Positions 4,659-7,549 of a stretch of 7,549 bases of DNA are shown one piece after another. A program made the position numbers and the translations under genes. The DNA is from Balneolaceae bacterium. Its GTDB lineage: Bacteria > Bacteroidota > Rhodothermia > Balneolales > Balneolaceae. The stretch lies in the NCBI GenBank assembly GCA_007117235.1, contig SKGY01000224.1, positions 1-7,549 on the forward strand, in the 5' to 3' direction. How positions within the stretch are numbered: the first letter of the stretch is position 1; the number at the start of each line of letters is the position of its first letter. The notes below the pieces were generated by a model that was not told where the DNA came from, searched no databases, and worked only from the letters and a program-made list of their open reading frames with translations.

Positions 4659-6422
4659 ATGAGAGTCCCCATTAAACTATTCGTCTACCTCTTTGCTGCG
4701 TTGTTCTTAAATACGTTGCTAAGTATTGAACTGAGTGCTCAAGATCATCTTCACTCAATACATACGCACCCTGAATTTGAGCGTATTGACAATCAACTTC
4801 AGCAGGGAATCATTACTCTAGACGAAGCATTCACCAAAAAATTCAGTATTGCCTTTACCAACTACGAAATTTCAACTAATAGTGATAGCTACAGTGAATA
4901 TATAAAGTGCCTTGTGCCTCTGGTTCGGGACTATTACTCAAAAAGAGAACAGCTTTCTGATCAGACCAAACAGGTAATTGATCACTTTTTAACGCCCGAG
5001 ATTAGCAGCGATACCCAATCTCATATGTCCGAATCAGGCAACTTTATTTTTTACTATGAAACAGAGGGGTCCAATGCTGTGCCTCTCACAGATTCCAACA
5101 ACAGCGGTGTACCCGATTATGTTGAATGGGCAGCTTTTGCAGCAGATTCTTCATATCGCTATCAGGTTGAGGAATCAGGGTTTGTAGATTTCAGAAAAAC
5201 AGATCCGTACGAAATCTATTTCCAAAACTTCAACTTTTACGGTACCACCACCTCTTCAGGTTCCACATCTTTCATACGTATTCACAACAATTTCAATGGG
5301 TTTCCACCTAACACACACCCGGAAGGAGATCAGATCGGGGCACTCTATGTAACAATTGCTCATGAGATTAAGCATGCTATACAGTATGAAACTAATCGTT
5401 GGCAAGGAGATGCCGGTAGTTTTGACTGGATCGAAATGGATGCCACGTTAATGGAAGAGGTTGTATTCCCCGATGTAAATGATTACTACAACTACATTAA
5501 AGATGATTTCGAATCAAGTGCACCAAACACCAGATCGCTTTTTCAATCACCGGGATCTCCAACACCCGGAGCTTACTGGCACGTAAGCTGGATGATCTAT
5601 TTTTATGAAGAATTTGGTATCGATTTGTGGGTTGATGTTTGGGAACAATTCATTGAAGAGCGACAAAAGCCATTCACTGATGCACTCAGTCAGTCACTAT
5701 CAGAACGGGGTAGTTCGTTAAGCACAGAACATCTCAAAAATCACATGTGGCATATGACTTCCGGCCCGGCTTATTCAACTTCTGATTTTGGTTTTTCAGA
5801 TCGGGAAAATTATCCAAATCCAAACTACACGGGTTTTCTGCAATCAATTCCTGATAGTCTTCAAGGTTTTTTGCTGCCGTTCGCAGCTCAATATATAAAC
5901 GCTACACCCTCAAATGTGGCGCTGGGGCAGCCCCAATTTACACTCACTGCAAATGCACCCGGGGTTGGTATTGGTGTGGTTGGTTACTTCAGAGACGGAA
6001 GTGCAAGAACCCAATTTACTCTTAACCCAGCCTCATTAGAACAGACCATTCAAACAACCTGGAATTGGGCAGACCTGATAGATATTTCAATTGCAGTGGT
6101 AAACACCAACCTTGATGATAATACCAATTATCAGATCAACATCGGCTCTGTAATTCCAAATGAAGATCTGATAGCTCAAAATTTTCCCAACCCATTCAAT
6201 GCATCCACCAATATTGAATTTTCAATTAACCAAGCTAAGCATGTTCGAGTCGAAGTTTTTGATAGTATCGGCAGAAAAGTGGTCACGCTTGCAGATGATC
6301 AATTTAACCGTGGGTTCCATATCATCAACTTTGATGCTTCTGGGCTTGCATCAGGTTTGTATATGTATAGGATAATAACAGATCAAACATCCATCACTAA
6401 GAAAATGATGCTGATAAAGTAG
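4659..6422 (+). CDS. Secreted zinc metalloprotease with T9SS type A C-terminal sorting domain (MXAN_6640-like)
   Basis: This 587-residue protein is complete. Residues 1-28 form a signal peptide (basic start, hydrophobic core, probable cleavage after SAQ). Residues 29-125 may be a prodomain. At 144-156, TDSNNSGVPDYVE is a Dx(N/D)xxGxxD-type element seen before the catalytic core in MXAN_6640-type proteases. The zinc site is HEIKH (235-239) followed by AIQ, with E259 (in DWIEMDATLMEE) a plausible third ligand; E266 is an alternative. Residues 500-587 form the sorting domain: NFPNPFNASTNIEFSI, then VFDSIGRKV, ASGLASGLYMYRI and a basic end KKMMLIK. This domain directs export through the T9SS outer-membrane machinery and is usually removed or used for anchoring. 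A TGA immediately before the ATG fixes the start. The gene is divergent from trhO and ends 10 bp from convergent hemW. The substrate is unknown. Confidence 0.92.
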   Translation: MRVPIKLFVYLFAALFLNTLLSIELSAQDHLHSIHTHPEFERIDNQLQQGIITLDEAFTKKFSIAFTNYEISTNSDSYSEYIKCLVPLVRDYYSKREQLSDQTKQVIDHFLTPEISSDTQSHMSESGNFIFYYETEGSNAVPLTDSNNSGVPDYVEWAAFAADSSYRYQVEESGFVDFRKTDPYEIYFQNFNFYGTTTSSGSTSFIRIHNNFNGFPPNTHPEGDQIGALYVTIAHEIKHAIQYETNRWQGDAGSFDWIEMDATLMEEVVFPDVNDYYNYIKDDFESSAPNTRSLFQSPGSPTPGAYWHVSWMIYFYEEFGIDLWVDVWEQFIEERQKPFTDALSQSLSERGSSLSTEHLKNHMWHMTSGPAYSTSDFGFSDRENYPNPNYTGFLQSIPDSLQGFLLPFAAQYINATPSNVALGQPQFTLTANAPGVGIGVVGYFRDGSARTQFTLNPASLEQTIQTTWNWADLIDISIAVVNTNLDDNTNYQINIGSVIPNEDLIAQNFPNPFNASTNIEFSINQAKHVRVEVFDSIGRKVVTLADDQFNRGFHIINFDASGLASGLYMYRIITDQTSITKKMMLIK

Positions 6423-6430
6423 GCTGTTTT

Positions 6431-6467
6431 ATTTACTGTTTTGAGAGCAAATCAACAAGCAGTAAAT
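6431..6467 (+). terminator. Weak candidate terminator hairpin after the protease gene
   Basis: ATTTACTGTTT (6431-6441) pairs with AAGCAGTAAAT (6457-6467) over 11 bp with one G-U wobble, around a 15-nt loop, starting 9 bp after the protease stop. The stem is AT-rich and the next T-run (TATTTTTA, from 6475) starts 7 nt beyond it, so it is a poor classical terminator. It lies inside the 3' end of hemW. No better stop signal is visible between the two convergent genes, whose coding regions are only 10 bp apart. Confidence 0.25.
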
Positions 6468-7549
6468 CCGCTATTTTTAACCCCTCTCTACTCAATTTAA
6501 TTGAATTACCATCCTGAATAATGATCCCTTTCGCTTTTTGATTCTCTACCCATTCTCTCTGATCTGTATTAAACTCGTACTCATACCCCTTTGACAATTG
6601 ATTAAGATCTACTCCCCACTTGGTTCGCAGTCCAAGAAACAGCCGTTCTTCTGCAAGTGCTGATTTTCCAAGGATCTCAATTTCAGTTTGATAGTTCTTT
6701 GGCTCCTCTTCAATATAGAGTGAAATATCTCTTTTGTTTTGCCAGCGTGTAGTGCCACTTTCACCACTCCAGAATGAGTGCGCTGCTGGACCTAATCCCA
6801 AGTAGTTTTCATGCTTCCAGTAGTTACTGTTATGAAGGGCTTCTTTTCCCGGAACTGAAAAATTGCTCACCTCATATTGGTGTATTCCCGCTTTCTCAAG
6901 CTCTTCAATTACTATATCAAAATGAGACGCTACAAGATCGTCATCCGGTGGTTTTATTCTTCCTAAGTCTACCTGTTTACCTAACCGGGTATTTTTCTCG
7001 ATAGTTAGTGAATAAGCAGAAATATGAGGTGGCTGATGCTTTAAAAGCTTGTGTATATCTTTTTTGAGCATCTCATTTGTCTGGCCCGGATTACCATAAA
7101 TCAAGTCAACAGTAAATGAAGTAAAACCAGCTTTATGTAGTGAATCAAGTGCATACTCAGCCTCTTCTGAGTTGTGCGCTCTGTTCATAAAACTCAGCAA
7201 TTCAGGGTGAAATGACTGGATGCCCATACTCGCCCGATTAACTCCCAGATCTTTCAATCCGCGAAGATAGTGAGGTGTTACATCATCGGGGTTTAGTTCA
7301 ATTGTAACTTCATTGGATTTGAGTTCAAAAGATGACTCCAGTTCTTTGAAAATTCTCTCTATCTGCTTTAATGTCAAAAGTGATGGGGTGCCGCCTCCAA
7401 TATAGATTGTCTCGATTGGTTCTTCAGAATATTCAGTTTTACCTAAATATTTAATCTCCTCAATTAACGAATCCAGAAAGGGTTCTTTTAGCTGATCGCG
7501 GGTAACGAAATAGAAATCACAGTAGCTGCAGGCCTGTTTGCAAAATGGA
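6433..7549 (-). CDS. hemW: Radical SAM heme chaperone HemW (5' end beyond the window)
   Basis: HemW is a HemN-like radical SAM protein that binds heme and delivers it to membrane hemoproteins such as respiratory enzymes; it is not itself a coproporphyrinogen oxidase. The reading frame stays open to the window edge. It starts at 7548 with PFC and includes the [4Fe-4S] motif CKQACSYC (CxxxCxxC), then IGGGTP near 50-55. Phe follows in the position where true HemN has a further Cys, which favours HemW. Further support is ELNPDD (84-89), SMGIQSF and the HemW motif HNSNYW (239-244, counted on the visible part). The C-terminal helical domain is complete to the TAA at 6433. About 371 residues are visible; roughly 8-12 N-terminal residues are missing. 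A TTG at 7377 has been read as a start in some frames, but it is an internal Leu codon. The gene is convergent with the protease gene, 10 bp apart. Confidence 0.95.
   Translation of the reverse strand, partial: PFCKQACSYCDFYFVTRDQLKEPFLDSLIEEIKYLGKTEYSEEPIETIYIGGGTPSLLTLKQIERIFKELESSFELKSNEVTIELNPDDVTPHYLRGLKDLGVNRASMGIQSFHPELLSFMNRAHNSEEAEYALDSLHKAGFTSFTVDLIYGNPGQTNEMLKKDIHKLLKHQPPHISAYSLTIEKNTRLGKQVDLGRIKPPDDDLVASHFDIVIEELEKAGIHQYEVSNFSVPGKEALHNSNYWKHENYLGLGPAAHSFWSGESGTTRWQNKRDISLYIEEEPKNYQTEIEILGKSALAEERLFLGLRTKWGVDLNQLSKGYEYEFNTDQREWVENQKAKGIIIQDGNSIKLSREGLKIADLLLVDLLSKQ

Noticed and set aside
6774..7004. 76-residue plus-strand open frame
   Set aside because: It is antisense to the conserved HNSNYW region of hemW and has no independent support.
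7375..7377. Start of a complete hemW-like gene at 7377
   Set aside because: The codon is TTG. The frame continues upstream through IGGGTPSL and the CxxxCxxC radical SAM motif to the window edge, so the gene is partial and this is an internal Leu.

Overview
The window looks like a chromosomal segment from a free-living member of the Bacteroidota/Rhodothermota/Balneolota side of the tree, with Balneolota my first guess. The base composition is AT-leaning. Most starts have no Shine-Dalgarno sequence. A secreted protein ends in a typical type IX secretion (T9SS) C-terminal sorting domain, and TAnnTTTG promoter boxes are present. The taxonomic call is an inference from style, not from a marker gene.

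Layout, left to right. Bases 1-25 are probably the last codons of an upstream plus-strand gene, closed by a strong intrinsic terminator (68-101). A 230-bp AT-rich leader follows, then a tight three-gene plus-strand operon (332-2723). Its proteins resemble the minor-pilin series MshD/PilV, PilW/GspJ and PilX in domain style and gene order. None has the classical prepilin peptidase signal; instead all three share a short N-terminal membrane segment containing an FS(I/V)-x-x-x-(N/G)-x-(N/R) pattern. This is the least explained part of the window.

On the minus strand lies a two-gene RNA-modification operon: trhO (tRNA U34 hydroxylase, rhodanese family) followed by an RluA-family pseudouridine synthase gene that overlaps it by 35 bp. 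The 3' end of the synthase gene overlaps the 3' end of the pilin-like operon by 17 bp, and it contains a large hairpin that could act on the operon's transcript. A 136-bp divergent region (4523-4658) separates trhO from a plus-strand secreted zinc metalloprotease with a T9SS sorting domain. This region holds a GTTACCA-N17-TGGTAAC dyad and a good Bacteroidota-type -7 box. Converging on the protease gene from the right is hemW, a radical-SAM heme chaperone gene whose first few codons lie beyond the window.

Four products are well recognised (TrhO, RluA-family synthase, HemW, and a metalloprotease of recognisable class). The three pilin-like proteins are assigned by pattern only. I see no mobile element, CRISPR array, tRNA or rRNA. 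The two sizeable non-coding gaps (102-331 and 4523-4658) are both under 300 bp and are described under their regulatory entries.
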